Shown here piece after piece: positions 1 through 8,417 of a DNA stretch of 48,469 bases (the first letter of the stretch is position 1; each line of letters starts with the position of its first letter). The notes under the pieces were generated by a model. It was not told the origin of the DNA. It did no database searches and saw only the letters and a program-made list of their open reading frames with translations. The DNA comes from Marmoricola sp. GTDB lineage: Bacteria; Actinomycetota; Actinomycetes; Propionibacteriales; Nocardioidaceae. The stretch lies in assembly GCA_025964775.1 (NCBI GenBank), contig JAOPYE010000022.1, positions 1-48,469 of the forward strand, read 5' to 3'. The position numbers and the translations under genes are program-made.

Positions 1-2
1 TC

Positions 3-728
3 GACGCGCACGAGAACGCCTTGGTCGTCTGCGAGGAGCACGCTGCACGATCCCGGACCCGGTTGAGCCTGCACGACAACGGTGACGGCACGGTGACCGG
101 TCACTTCACGGTCCCGACCCTGCACGGTCACCTGCTCTGCAAGATCCTGGCGACCATGACCGCACCGCGCCGCGGCCGGCTCGGCGCCTCACCAGCCCAG
201 ATCGGTGACGCGAACACGCTGCGTACCGACTGGGACCACGCCCGCGGGACCGCGTTCTGCGAAATCCTCGAGCACCTGCCCACCGACCACCTCCATCCGC
301 GCACCGCGGCCACCGTGGTAGTCACGATCCGCGAAGAGACCCTGCGCGACGCCCTCGCCGTGGCACAACTCGACACCGGCGCCGAAATCTCCGCCGGTGA
401 GGCCCGCAGGCTGGCCTGCAACGCCGCCATCCTCCCCGCCGTCCTCGGCGCAGGGTCGATCCCACTCGACCTGGGCAGGTCCGCGCGACTGTTCAGCGAA
501 GCCCAACGCACCGCCCTCGGACTACGACAACAGACCTGCGCCGCACAAGGTTGCGACCGGCCCTTCGCCTGGACCGAGATCCACCACCTCCAACCCTGGG
601 GAGCCGGCGGACCAACCGACCTGAACAACGCCATCGGCCTGTGCCACTTCCACCACCAACGCATCCACGACCCGGCGTTCGACCACGAAGCCAAACCAGA
701 CGGCATCGTGTTCCACCAGAGGACCTGA
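3..728 (+). CDS. DUF222/HNH endonuclease domain protein, 5'-truncated by window edge
   Basis: The reading frame is open from the first bases of the window, so only the C-terminal part is present. The last third has an HNH-type signature: two cysteines (CAAQGCDRPF), then TEIHHLQPW, a GG.T..NNAIGLC segment and CHFHHQRIHDP. That arrangement is typical of the 13E12/DUF222 HNH proteins, which occur in many copies in actinobacterial genomes and are often linked to mobile elements. Family knowledge suggests metal-dependent DNA nicking, but the cellular role is unknown. It ends 34 bp before the next gene. The TTG at 21 is only an internal possible start; the true start lies upstream of the window. 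Confidence 0.85.
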   Translation, partial: DAHENALVVCEEHAARSRTRLSLHDNGDGTVTGHFTVPTLHGHLLCKILATMTAPRRGRLGASPAQIGDANTLRTDWDHARGTAFCEILEHLPTDHLHPRTAATVVVTIREETLRDALAVAQLDTGAEISAGEARRLACNAAILPAVLGAGSIPLDLGRSARLFSEAQRTALGLRQQTCAAQGCDRPFAWTEIHHLQPWGAGGPTDLNNAIGLCHFHHQRIHDPAFDHEAKPDGIVFHQRT

Positions 729-750
729 CGGGATTGGGGGCACCGACTCC

Positions 751-756
751 TAGGCT
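751..756 (+). promoter_or_regulatory. -10 box (TAGGCT) for leaderless nfo transcript
   Basis: TAGGCT fits the actinobacterial TANNNT -10 pattern and ends 6 nt before the ATG at 763. Transcription would therefore start at or next to the start codon. I see no good -35 element and no Shine-Dalgarno sequence. Confidence 0.5.
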
Positions 757-762
757 GAACCC

Positions 763-1563
763 ATGACTGCGGAACTCGTTATCGGGGCACACGTCGACCA
801 GACCGATCCGATCGCCGAGGCGCAGGCGCGCGGGACCACCCTGGTGCAGTTCTTTCTCGGGGACCCCCAGGGCTACAAGGGCCCGGAGGTCGCCTACGCG
901 GGCGGTGCAGAGGCACTGAAGGCTGATGCCGAGGCGGCCGGCATCGACCTGTACGTGCACGCGCCGTACATCGTGAACGTGGCGACGACCAACAACCGGA
1001 TCCGGATCCCGAGCCGCAAGCTCCTCCAGCAGCATCTCGACGCAGCCGCCGCGATCGGTGCCAAGGGGTTGATCGTGCACGGCGGTCACGTCGAGAAGGG
1101 TGTCGACCCGACGGTGGGTTTCGACAACTGGCGCAAGGCGGTCGAGGCGACTGACCTGAAGATCCCAGTGCTGCTGGAGAACACCGCCGGTGGCGACAAC
1201 GCGATGGCACGGCACCTGGACCGGATCGCCGGCACGTGGGCAGCGATCCAGCAGGCTGACGGCCACGAGAACGTCGGCTTCTGCCTCGACACCTGCCATG
1301 CCTGGGCTGGCGGGATCTCCCTGACCGACGCCGTGGACAAGCTCTTCGCCATCACCGGTCGCATCGACCTGGTGCATGCCAACGACAGCCGGGATGCCTT
1401 CGACTCCGGGGCCGACCGGCACGCCAATTTCGGGAGCGGCCAGCTCGATGCCGGTGAGTTCGCCGGCGTCGTGCGCGACGCCGCGGCCCCGGTGATCTGC
1501 GAGACCCCGGGGGGCGCCGACGAGCACCGCGAGGACTTCGCCTGGCTCCGGGCCAGACTCTGA
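763..1563 (+). CDS. nfo: Deoxyribonuclease IV (AP endonuclease family 2)
   Basis: A 266-aa TIM-barrel endonuclease that would cleave DNA 5' to abasic sites in base-excision repair, in the cytoplasm. Visible metal-site motifs in family order are HAPY near residue 65, VHGGH, LLENTAG, GFCLDTCHAWAGG, VHANDSRDAFDSGADRH and ICETPGG near the C-terminus. Together they supply the His, Glu and Asp ligands of the three-zinc site. The length is close to the usual 270-290 aa. No ribosome-binding site precedes the ATG; instead a -10-like TAGGCT ends 6 nt upstream, suggesting a leaderless mRNA. The next gene starts 1 nt after the stop, so they are probably cotranscribed. Confidence 0.93.
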   Translation: MTAELVIGAHVDQTDPIAEAQARGTTLVQFFLGDPQGYKGPEVAYAGGAEALKADAEAAGIDLYVHAPYIVNVATTNNRIRIPSRKLLQQHLDAAAAIGAKGLIVHGGHVEKGVDPTVGFDNWRKAVEATDLKIPVLLENTAGGDNAMARHLDRIAGTWAAIQQADGHENVGFCLDTCHAWAGGISLTDAVDKLFAITGRIDLVHANDSRDAFDSGADRHANFGSGQLDAGEFAGVVRDAAAPVICETPGGADEHREDFAWLRARL

Positions 1564-1564
1564 C

Positions 1565-2404
1565 GTGGACGGACCCGTCGGTCGACGCGCAGTACTCGCC
1601 GGCGCCGCTGCGATGGCGCTGTCCGCGTGCGGCGCGGGGTCTCGTGCCCCCTCGGCCACCGGACCAGGACTGAGGAAGATCGCGTACGCCGAGGACCACC
1701 GCGACCAGTACGGCGTCCTCGGGCTCCCCACCGGCACGCCACGAGGCACGATCGTCCTGCTGCACGGCGGCTACTGGCTCGACCAGTACGGCGCCAGCCT
1801 GATGGACCCGATCGCGCGCGACCTGCGCACCCGCGACTGGGCCACCTGGAACGTCGAGTACCGCCGGGTCGGAGCCGGTGGCGGCTACCCACGCACGCTC
1901 GCCGACGTCGCCGCGGCGATCGACACTGTGCCGACGCTCGGCGTCGCGGGGACCGGACCTGTCGTCACGCTGGGCCACTCAGCGGGCGGACACCTCGCTG
2001 TCTGGGCGGCGTCGCGCACCAGCAACACGCCCGGAGGTGCACCACGGGTCCGTCCCGCCCGGACGATCTCGCTCTCGGGCGTGCTCGACCTGACCGCGGC
2101 CTGGAGCGAGGGCCTCGGCAACGGAGCGGTGATCGGCCTGATGGGCTCCGACCCGCGGGCTGGCTCGTCGTCGTACGCCCTGGCCGACCCGACCCGACTC
2201 GTGCCCGCCCACGGCCCGGTGACGGCGATCCACGCCGAGCAGGACGACGTCGTCCCCCTCACCCAGAGCCGGGCCTACGTGGCGGCCGACACCGCAGCCG
2301 GCGGGACGGCCCAGCTGGTCGTCGTACCAGGAGGGCACTTCGATCTGATTGATCCGGCGAGCACGGCATGGTCCAGGATCGTGCAGCAGTTGCCGGGTCG
2401 TTAG
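1565..2404 (+). CDS. Lipoprotein alpha/beta hydrolase (esterase/BD-FAE-like)
   Basis: A 279-aa predicted exported hydrolase. The N-terminus has paired arginines (VGRRAVLAG), a short hydrophobic stretch and a lipobox-like LSAC near residues 19-22, so it may be a Tat- or Sec-exported lipoprotein. The hydrolase core shows an oxyanion-hole HGGYW (about residue 65), a nucleophile elbow GHSAGG, an Asp in EQDDVVP and a C-terminal GGHFDLID catalytic His. This is the kynurenine formamidase/BD-FAE type of fold, but the substrate cannot be told. The GTG start lies 1 nt after the nfo stop. The stop codon overlaps a -10 box for the next gene. Confidence 0.8.
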   Translation: MDGPVGRRAVLAGAAAMALSACGAGSRAPSATGPGLRKIAYAEDHRDQYGVLGLPTGTPRGTIVLLHGGYWLDQYGASLMDPIARDLRTRDWATWNVEYRRVGAGGGYPRTLADVAAAIDTVPTLGVAGTGPVVTLGHSAGGHLAVWAASRTSNTPGGAPRVRPARTISLSGVLDLTAAWSEGLGNGAVIGLMGSDPRAGSSSYALADPTRLVPAHGPVTAIHAEQDDVVPLTQSRAYVAADTAAGGTAQLVVVPGGHFDLIDPASTAWSRIVQQLPGR

Positions 2405-2407
2405 TCT
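2402..2407 (+). promoter_or_regulatory. -10 box (TAGTCT) for leaderless femX transcript
   Basis: TAGTCT overlaps the stop codon of the upstream hydrolase gene and ends 6 nt before the GTG at 2414. This is the same geometry as the nfo box. Confidence 0.45.
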
Positions 2408-2413
2408 CGGTGC

Positions 2414-3556
2414 GTGCCAGCCCCCGAAACGCAGTGCCAGGTCCGCACCATTTCGGGCGCTGACCACCTCGCTTTCCTGCGCACACGTTCCTCGGCGAGC
2501 TTCCTGCAGACACCGGCCTGGGCAACGGTGAAGGCCGAATGGAAAGCCGAATCGCTCGGCTGGTTCCGCGACGGCGAGCTCGTCGGTGCCGCGCTGGTGC
2601 TCTACCGGCAGCTCCCGAAGGTCAAGCGCTACCTCGCCTACCTCCCCGAAGGCCCGGTGATCGACTGGGAGTCACCGGACCTGGGCGCATGGCTCCGCCC
2701 GATGGCCGAGCACCTGAAGGGCCGCGGCGCCTTCGGGATCAGGATCGGCCCACCGGTGATCACCCGTCGCTGGGACGCAGCGGTGATCAAGGACGGAATC
2801 GCCGACGACGCCGTCACCACCCTGACCGAGCTGCCGCCCACCGAGAGCAGCCAGAGCGGCGCTGCGGTGGTGTCCCAACTGCGCGAGCTCGGCTGGCGCT
2901 GTCAGTCCGTGGCGGGCGGCTTCGCCGCAGGGCAGCCGCAGTACAACTTCCAGATCCCGCTGGCCGACGCCGAGGGGCCCCGGTCCGAGGAGCAGCTGCT
3001 TTCCCAGATGAACCAGCTCTGGCGCCGCAACATCAAGAAGGCGGCGAAGGCCGGGGTCGAGGTGAGCGTGGGTAGTGGTGACGACCTGCCCGCGTTCCAC
3101 GACCTCTACGCGCACACCGCCGAGCGGGATCACTTCACGCCGCGGCCGCTGGCCTACTTCCGGACGATGTACGACGCCCTCGGGGCCGAGGATCTGGACC
3201 GCATCCGTCTCTACTTCGCGCACCACGAGGGGGACCTGGTCGCCGCAACCATCTGGATCCGGGTCGGCACCCACGCCTGGTACTCCTACGGCGCTTCGTC
3301 GTCGGAGAAACGCGACGTCCGCGGGTCCAATGCCATCCAGTGGCAGATGATCCGGGACGCACTGGCCGCCGGGGCGACCGTCTACGACCTGCGGGGCATC
3401 ACCGAGACCCTGGCAACCGGGGACCCTCATCTCGGACTGATCCAGTTCAAGGTCGGCACCGGCGGCGAGGCCGTGGAGTACGCCGGCGAATGGGACCTGC
3501 CGCTGAGCAAGGCCATCTACCGGGCGTTCGACCTCTACCTGAAGCGACGGGGATGA
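2414..3556 (+). CDS. femX: FemX-like peptidoglycan bridge aminoacyltransferase (FemAB family)
   Basis: A 380-aa cytoplasmic transferase of the FemABX family, built of two GNAT-like folds. Family hallmarks are FLQTPAWATVK near residue 30, the YLPEGPVIDW segment near 75-85, and LWRRNIKKAAKAGVEV, followed by the second GNAT fold with HAWYSYGASS and AIQWQMIRDA. FemX enzymes use aminoacyl-tRNA to add the first bridge residue to the stem peptide of lipid II. In LL-DAP actinobacteria the bridge is glycine, so a glycyl-tRNA donor is the natural inference. The start is the GTG 6 nt after a -10-like TAGTCT. An alanine-racemase-like gene follows after 7 nt, suggesting a two-gene unit. Confidence 0.85.
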   Translation: MPAPETQCQVRTISGADHLAFLRTRSSASFLQTPAWATVKAEWKAESLGWFRDGELVGAALVLYRQLPKVKRYLAYLPEGPVIDWESPDLGAWLRPMAEHLKGRGAFGIRIGPPVITRRWDAAVIKDGIADDAVTTLTELPPTESSQSGAAVVSQLRELGWRCQSVAGGFAAGQPQYNFQIPLADAEGPRSEEQLLSQMNQLWRRNIKKAAKAGVEVSVGSGDDLPAFHDLYAHTAERDHFTPRPLAYFRTMYDALGAEDLDRIRLYFAHHEGDLVAATIWIRVGTHAWYSYGASSSEKRDVRGSNAIQWQMIRDALAAGATVYDLRGITETLATGDPHLGLIQFKVGTGGEAVEYAGEWDLPLSKAIYRAFDLYLKRRG

Positions 3557-3563
3557 TCTGAGC

Positions 3564-4619
3564 ATGGGTCTGGTTCTCCACGTCGACGGCGAGCGCTGGC
3601 GCGCGCACCTGCGCGCGACGGCCGAGGCCCGGGACGGCCTGGTGCCGGTCGTGAAGGGCAACGGGTACGGCTTCGGCCTCGCACGGCTGGCCCGCAAGTC
3701 CGCGTGGCTCGGGACCGACACCGTCGCTGTGGGCACGCCGTTCGAGGTCGACGACGTCGCGACCCGGTTCACCGGCGACATCCTCGTCCTCACCCCCTGG
3801 CGCGCCTTCGACGCCGATGCCGTGGATCTGGCTCACGCCTCCCGGGTCATCCACACGATCAGCGGCCGCGACGAGCTCGACGGACTGCTGGCCGTGAACC
3901 CGAACCCACGCATCGTCCTGGAGCGGATGACCTCGATGAAGCGGCACGGCTTCACGGCCCGCGGTCTACGCGTTGCCGTGGACGAGGTCCGCGCCCATCC
4001 GGCGATCCGGCTCGAGGGAGCCTCGTTCCACCTTCCGTTGGCGCCGCGCGCCGGCAACCTCGCCGAGGCCGAGGCACTGATGACCGACGTCGTCGCAGCC
4101 GGTCTCGGCAACGGGCAGGTCTGGGTCTCGCACCTGGGCGTCAGCGACGTCAGCGCGTTGTCGACCCGGTACCCGGACGTGCGTCTCCGCCAACGCATCG
4201 GCACCGAGTTGTGGCTCGGTGATCGTGATGCGCTCACCGTGCGCGCCCACGTCCTGGACCGGCACCCGGTCGAGCGCGGCGAGGTGTTCGGGTACCGCGG
4301 ACGGACGGCGTCGCGCGAGGGAACCATCCTGGTCGTCTCCGGCGGAACGTCGCACGGCATCGGGCTGGAGGCGCCCACGGGCGACGCCAGCGTCCGGGCC
4401 CGGGCGAGTGCGCTGGCACGCGGGGGGCTCGATGCCGCAGGCCTGGCGCGGTCGCCGTTCACGATCGACGGCAAGCCCCGCTATTTCGCCGAGCCTCCGC
4501 ACATGCAGGCCTCGATGCTGTTCCTGCCGTCAGGCGTTGCCGTGCCCGAGATCGGCGAGGTCGTCGACGTCCGGGTCCGGCACACCGCGACGACCTTCGA
4601 CAGGGTCGAGATCAGCTGA
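3564..4619 (+). CDS. Alanine racemase-like PLP protein, atypical
   Basis: A 351-aa protein with a fold-type III N-terminal barrel and a small C-terminal domain. VVKGNGYGFG near residue 30 carries the PLP-binding lysine (compare VVKADAYGHG in true alanine racemases). ERMTSMKRHGF and the later TELWLGDRDAL fit the family. In the C-terminal domain the usual GYADG segment holding the second catalytic tyrosine is replaced by VVSGGTSHGIG, so ordinary racemase chemistry is doubtful. It follows femX by 7 nt, which suggests a role with the peptidoglycan bridge, but the substrate is unknown. Its last 90 nt overlap the 3' end of the convergent GT87 gene. Confidence 0.75.
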   Translation: MGLVLHVDGERWRAHLRATAEARDGLVPVVKGNGYGFGLARLARKSAWLGTDTVAVGTPFEVDDVATRFTGDILVLTPWRAFDADAVDLAHASRVIHTISGRDELDGLLAVNPNPRIVLERMTSMKRHGFTARGLRVAVDEVRAHPAIRLEGASFHLPLAPRAGNLAEAEALMTDVVAAGLGNGQVWVSHLGVSDVSALSTRYPDVRLRQRIGTELWLGDRDALTVRAHVLDRHPVERGEVFGYRGRTASREGTILVVSGGTSHGIGLEAPTGDASVRARASALARGGLDAAGLARSPFTIDGKPRYFAEPPHMQASMLFLPSGVAVPEIGEVVDVRVRHTATTFDRVEIS

Positions 4620-5993
4620 GATCTGCCGTGGGTCCCAGGTGTCGAAGGGATCCGGTTCCTCGACGGCCGGGGCCCGCCAGATGTCCCGGACCACCATCGT
4701 CATCAGGTAGATCTCGCCTATCACCCGGATGACGATCGCGAGCTGGTACGCCGGCGCGTCACTGCCCGAGGCCGAGGCCAGCCAGCCGCCGAGGTAGAAC
4801 CAGACTGCCCCGAAGTAGGCGAGCTCGCAGGCCTGCCAGATCAACAGGTCACGCCACCGCGGGCGTGCCAGCGCCGCCAACGGCAGCAGCCAGAGCACGT
4901 ACTGCGGGGAGTAGACCTTGTTGAGGATCAGGAACGTCGCGACGATCAGGAACCCGATCTGAGCGACGCGCGGCCGTTGCTCGGCGCGCAGGCCCAGGGC
5001 CAGGATCGCCACGCAGGCAAGGGCGAACCCGACACCCGAGACCACGTTGATCGTGTGGGCGCTGGCGTTGACGCCGTGCTGGCTGGCCAGCAGCCACAGC
5101 GATCCCAGGTCAGCGGCGCGCGCGGAGTTGAAGGACCAGAACACCCGCCACGTCGCCGCGTTGGTGATCAGGGCCGGCAGGTTGACCAGCAACCAGGCTG
5201 CGGACCCGCCGGCGACCGCGACCGCCAGCACGTCAGGACGCCGGCGACGTACGGCGTCGACCAGGAACGCTCCCAGCAGGAACAGCGGGTACAGCTTCGT
5301 CGCCATGCCGAGGCCGACCATGACACCGGCCAGGAAGGGACGACCGCGCGCCCAGGCCCAGAGCGCGCCGGCAGTGAACAGGACGGCCAGCAGGTCCCAG
5401 TTGACCAGGCCCGCGAGCAGCAAGGTCGGCGAGAGCGCCAGGCCCATCGCGTCCCACGGACGACCTGGACTCGCGCCGGAGAGGAAGAACACCGAGCCGA
5501 GCCCGCAGCAGAAGAGCAGGACCGCGGTCACCAGGAAGTAGGTGTTGACCTCCTTCGACATCCCCGGCAGCCCCCACAGGCCGCCGGTCGGGGTGGCCGC
5601 CCGCACCGCCTGGGACGGGCCGGACGGCATCAGCGCCGTGATCTCCGAGGCGCCCCACGCCAGGTAGGAGATCAGGACCGGGTACTCCATCGCGCTGTAC
5701 CGGCCGGTCGAGGCCGAGTAGGGGTAACGGTGCTCGGCGAAGCCGCGATCGACGTACAGGTAGGGCACGTCGGAGTAGCACATCTTGGCGTAGCGCACCG
5801 AGTCGTTCGACCAGTTCGTCTGCCCGCACGGGTACTTCTGCACGAGTCCGAGAGAGAACACCACGGTGAACAGCGCGAGCATCACCCGGACCGGGGTCCA
5901 GAAGCGATGCGGACGCGCGTGGTCACCGAGCGGCCCGCCGATGACCTCGGAGAGGGCACCGGCGATCGGGTCCTCCCGTGTGGGCGAGTTCAT
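4530..5993 (-). CDS. GT87-family membrane glycosyltransferase (DUF2029)
   Basis: A 487-aa polytopic membrane protein of the GT87 polyprenyl-phosphate-mannose-dependent glycosyltransferase family. After about 30 cytoplasmic residues come roughly ten hydrophobic segments (for example VMLALFTVVFSLGL, TYFLVTAVLLFCCGLGSVFFL, VGFALACVAILALGL). A periplasmic loop follows the first segment (residues around YPCGQTNWSND). MATKLYPLFLL and NKVYSPQYVLWLLPL are typical of the family. I chose the ATG at 5993 because it overlaps the ponA stop as ATGA, implying translational coupling. Mycobacteria also have a GT87 gene directly after ponA1 (Rv0051). The acceptor glycan is not known. The C-terminal tail overlaps the convergent alr-like gene. 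Confidence 0.8.
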   Translation of the reverse strand: MNSPTREDPIAGALSEVIGGPLGDHARPHRFWTPVRVMLALFTVVFSLGLVQKYPCGQTNWSNDSVRYAKMCYSDVPYLYVDRGFAEHRYPYSASTGRYSAMEYPVLISYLAWGASEITALMPSGPSQAVRAATPTGGLWGLPGMSKEVNTYFLVTAVLLFCCGLGSVFFLSGASPGRPWDAMGLALSPTLLLAGLVNWDLLAVLFTAGALWAWARGRPFLAGVMVGLGMATKLYPLFLLGAFLVDAVRRRRPDVLAVAVAGGSAAWLLVNLPALITNAATWRVFWSFNSARAADLGSLWLLASQHGVNASAHTINVVSGVGFALACVAILALGLRAEQRPRVAQIGFLIVATFLILNKVYSPQYVLWLLPLAALARPRWRDLLIWQACELAYFGAVWFYLGGWLASASGSDAPAYQLAIVIRVIGEIYLMTMVVRDIWRAPAVEEPDPFDTWDPRQISADLDPVEGRRGVPDPDVDDLADLGHGNA

Positions 5994-8197
5994 CCCGTCG
6001 GCGTCGGACAGGGATTCAGCAGAGTCCCTGGGGGCGTACAGGTCGACGTGGGCGTCGAGGTCGGCGTCGGGGTCGGCGTCGGGGTGGGCGTCAACGTCGG
6101 CGTCAACGTCGGCGTCAAGGTCGGGGTCGGCGTCTTGCTCGGCTTCGGCTTGGGCGGAGGCGTCGGCGCGTGACCACTGGCGGGCGGCGTACCGGTGACG
6201 TACGCCGGCAGCGGGAACGGGACCACTCCCAGACCGTTCATCAGCGTCGTCATGATCGCGGTCCAGGTCTCCGTCGGGTAGTTCGCGCCGTAGAACGGGT
6301 TGAGGTAGCCCTCGAGGGTCTGCTGGCCGTCGCCGCGCACGTACATCACCGCGGTCGCGATCTGCGGGGTGAAGCCGACGAACCACGAGGTGATCACCTT
6401 GCCGTCCGCCCTGGTCGCGGTGCCGGTCTTGCCTGCGGCCGGGCGGCCGAGGGCCCTCGCGTTCTGGCCGGTGCCACCCTGGACGGTCTGCTGCAGGGCG
6501 TAGCTGACGTCGTCGGTGATGTTCGTCGGCACCACGCGCTGGGTCTTGATCGGTGCGGTGTAGAGCACCTCGCCGTCGCTGGCGCGGGTGACCTTCGAGA
6601 TCACGAAGACCTTGTGCTCCAGGCCGCCGTCGGCGATGGTCGAGTAGGCGTTGGCCATGTTGATCGGGCTGACCGTGGCCGACCCGAGGGCGACTGTCGC
6701 ATCCGGCGCCAGGCCCGGCGAGTTCGCCGGGATGCCCATCTTGATCGCGGTGTCCATGATCTTCTGCGGACCGTTCGGGATCGACGCGGTGAGGTCGATG
6801 TAGGCGGTGTTGATCGACTCCTGGGTGGCCTTGATGAGGTTGACCTTGGTGCCGTAGCTGTGGCCGTCACCCTGGCCCTCGTTCTTGATCGTGAGTCCGC
6901 TGGGGAACCGGTACGGCGAGTAGCCCTGGAAGGTGCTCTTGAGGCTGAAGCCCGCCTCGATGCCTGCGGTCAGGGCGAACGGCTTGAACGCCGACCCCGG
7001 GGAGTCACCGATGGCAGCCCAGTTGAGCTGGCTCTTGAGGTAGTCCTGCCCGGCGAAGAAACCGAGCAGGGCGCCGGTCTTGACGTCCACCGACGCGGCG
7101 GCGGCGTGCAGCTGCGAGAGGCCGGTCGGCTTCTTGGACAGGACCCCGTTCTTGGTCGCTGCCATCGCCTTCCGGGTGAAGGTCGTGACGACCCTCAGGC
7201 CGCCGCCGTCGATCTGGGCCTCGTCGAAGCCGAGCTTGAGCAGCTCGCTCTTGACCATGTCGAGCATGAAGCCGTTCTGGCCGCCGTACAGGTCGGATGT
7301 CGACTGCTTCTTCAGGGTCGGCAGCTTGCTGTAGATCGGAGTTTCCTGGGCCTGGGTCAGCGTGCCGGCGGTGACCATGCCGCTCAGCACGTAGTCGTAG
7401 CGCTGCGTCAGGGCGGCGCGTGATGCGGCACCGGCGTCCGGATTCAGGTACGTCGGCGAGTTCAGGACGGCGGCCAGCATCGCCGACTGGGAGGCGTTGA
7501 GTTTGCTGGCAGGGATGCCGAAGTAGGCGTTGGCAGCCGCCTGGACGCCGTACGCACCTCGCCCGAAGTACACGATGTTGAGGTAGCCCTCGAGGATCTG
7601 CGACTTCGACTGCTGGTTGTGGATCTTCAGCGACAGGAAGATCTCCTTGATCTTGCGCGTGAAGGTCCGCTGCTGGGACAGGTAGAGGAGCTTGACGTAC
7701 TGCTGGGTGATCGTCGAGGCACCTTGGGTCGCGTTGCCCTGCGCGTTGGAGAACGCGGCGCGCAGGATGCTCTTGATGTCGATGCCGGTGTTGGTCCAGA
7801 AGGTGCGGTCCTCGGCCGCGACCACCGCGTCCTTCATCGTCTGCGAGACATCAGAGAGCGAGACGGATTCCCGGTTCTGGGTGGCGAAGTGGCCGATCGG
7901 GGTCTTGCCGTCGGCGTAGTAGATGTTCGTGGTCTGCGACTGGAAGGCCTGGTTCGGGCTGGGGATCTTCGTCGACTGGTACGCGAAGTAGAAGATCGAG
8001 ACCATCAGCACCGTGAACGCGACCCCGGCGATCAGCAGGTAGCGCAGGACGCGGCGGAATTTCTGCTTGCCGGTGAGCTTGGGCTTGTTCTTCCCAGGTG
8101 TCTTCCCACCCTTCCTCCGGGCCCGGTCGCCGGCCCTGGACCGGGCGCGGTTGGACCCTGTTGACGGGCGAGGCGGACGCGGCGTGCTGGAACTCAC
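5990..8197 (-). CDS. ponA: Class A penicillin-binding protein (transglycosylase/transpeptidase)
   Basis: A bifunctional peptidoglycan synthase of about 735 aa. It has a basic Pro-rich cytoplasmic tail (1-48), one membrane segment (about 51-72) and a GT51 domain with EDRTFWTNTGID, GASTITQQYVKLLY and GYLNIVYFGRGAYGVQAA. The transpeptidase domain has SAFK (serine nucleophile, near residue 404), SIN and KTGTA (near 589). The GT51 motif has Asn where enterobacterial enzymes have His. The C-terminus is a low-complexity Thr-Pro tail. The GTG at 8197 is preceded by GGGAG at 10 nt; a TTG at 8371 is in frame but would run through the padR regulatory region. It is the first gene of a unit with the GT87 gene. 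Confidence 0.88.
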   Translation of the reverse strand: MSSSTPRPPRPSTGSNRARSRAGDRARRKGGKTPGKNKPKLTGKQKFRRVLRYLLIAGVAFTVLMVSIFYFAYQSTKIPSPNQAFQSQTTNIYYADGKTPIGHFATQNRESVSLSDVSQTMKDAVVAAEDRTFWTNTGIDIKSILRAAFSNAQGNATQGASTITQQYVKLLYLSQQRTFTRKIKEIFLSLKIHNQQSKSQILEGYLNIVYFGRGAYGVQAAANAYFGIPASKLNASQSAMLAAVLNSPTYLNPDAGAASRAALTQRYDYVLSGMVTAGTLTQAQETPIYSKLPTLKKQSTSDLYGGQNGFMLDMVKSELLKLGFDEAQIDGGGLRVVTTFTRKAMAATKNGVLSKKPTGLSQLHAAAASVDVKTGALLGFFAGQDYLKSQLNWAAIGDSPGSAFKPFALTAGIEAGFSLKSTFQGYSPYRFPSGLTIKNEGQGDGHSYGTKVNLIKATQESINTAYIDLTASIPNGPQKIMDTAIKMGIPANSPGLAPDATVALGSATVSPINMANAYSTIADGGLEHKVFVISKVTRASDGEVLYTAPIKTQRVVPTNITDDVSYALQQTVQGGTGQNARALGRPAAGKTGTATRADGKVITSWFVGFTPQIATAVMYVRGDGQQTLEGYLNPFYGANYPTETWTAIMTTLMNGLGVVPFPLPAYVTGTPPASGHAPTPPPKPKPSKTPTPTLTPTLTPTLTPTPTPTPTPTSTPTSTCTPPGTLLNPCPTPTG
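6043..6145 (-). repeat. Low-complexity repeat coding the PonA Thr-Pro tail
   Basis: About 100 bp of hexamer/12-mer-like repeats, with units resembling GGCGTCAACGTC and GGCGTCGGGGTC on the plus strand. Read on the minus strand they encode alternating Thr-Pro and Thr-Leu units near the C-terminus of the penicillin-binding protein. The copy number is probably unstable. Confidence 0.75.
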
Positions 8198-8360
8198 GGT
8201 GTTCGGACTCCCGGGGAAGACGGTGCATGGTCTGGGCTGGTCAGGCGGCTGAGCGCTGGTTCGAGGGTACGGCGTCGGGCCCGAAGACCCCGCAGGGAGG
8301 GCTCGGAACGCGTTCAGGTGCGATTCAGAACCTGTGAAGCTGCGTTTCGAGTTGGCGTTG

Positions 8361-8404
8361 CGATATATCAATGCGATAGGTTACTCCGATACGACCTTTC
8401 GATA
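8361..8404 (+). promoter_or_regulatory. Four CGATA direct repeats at 13-bp period, candidate operator
   Basis: CGATA occurs at 8361, 8374, 8387 and 8400, exactly 13 bp apart each time, just before padR and between padR and the divergent ponA. The first two copies also form TATC-N5-GATA. TAGGTT at 8377-8382 could be the padR -10 box inside the array. Binding by the PadR protein is an inference. Confidence 0.55.
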
Positions 8405-8417
8405 GGAAGCAGTAACC

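Noticed and set aside
493..1749. Long minus-strand open frame over nfo (418 aa)
   Set aside because: It is the reverse-strand shadow of nfo and the HNH gene in high-GC DNA; the translation is compositionally biased with no family motifs.
4977..6173. 398-aa plus-strand open frame over the GT87 gene
   Set aside because: Arg/Gly/Gln-rich shadow; the opposite strand encodes clear GT87 and PBP motifs.
5990..8371. TTG 8371 as the start of ponA
   Set aside because: This start would place the first codons in the CGATA array and gives no ribosome-binding site; GTG 8197 has GGGAG and a normal N-terminus.
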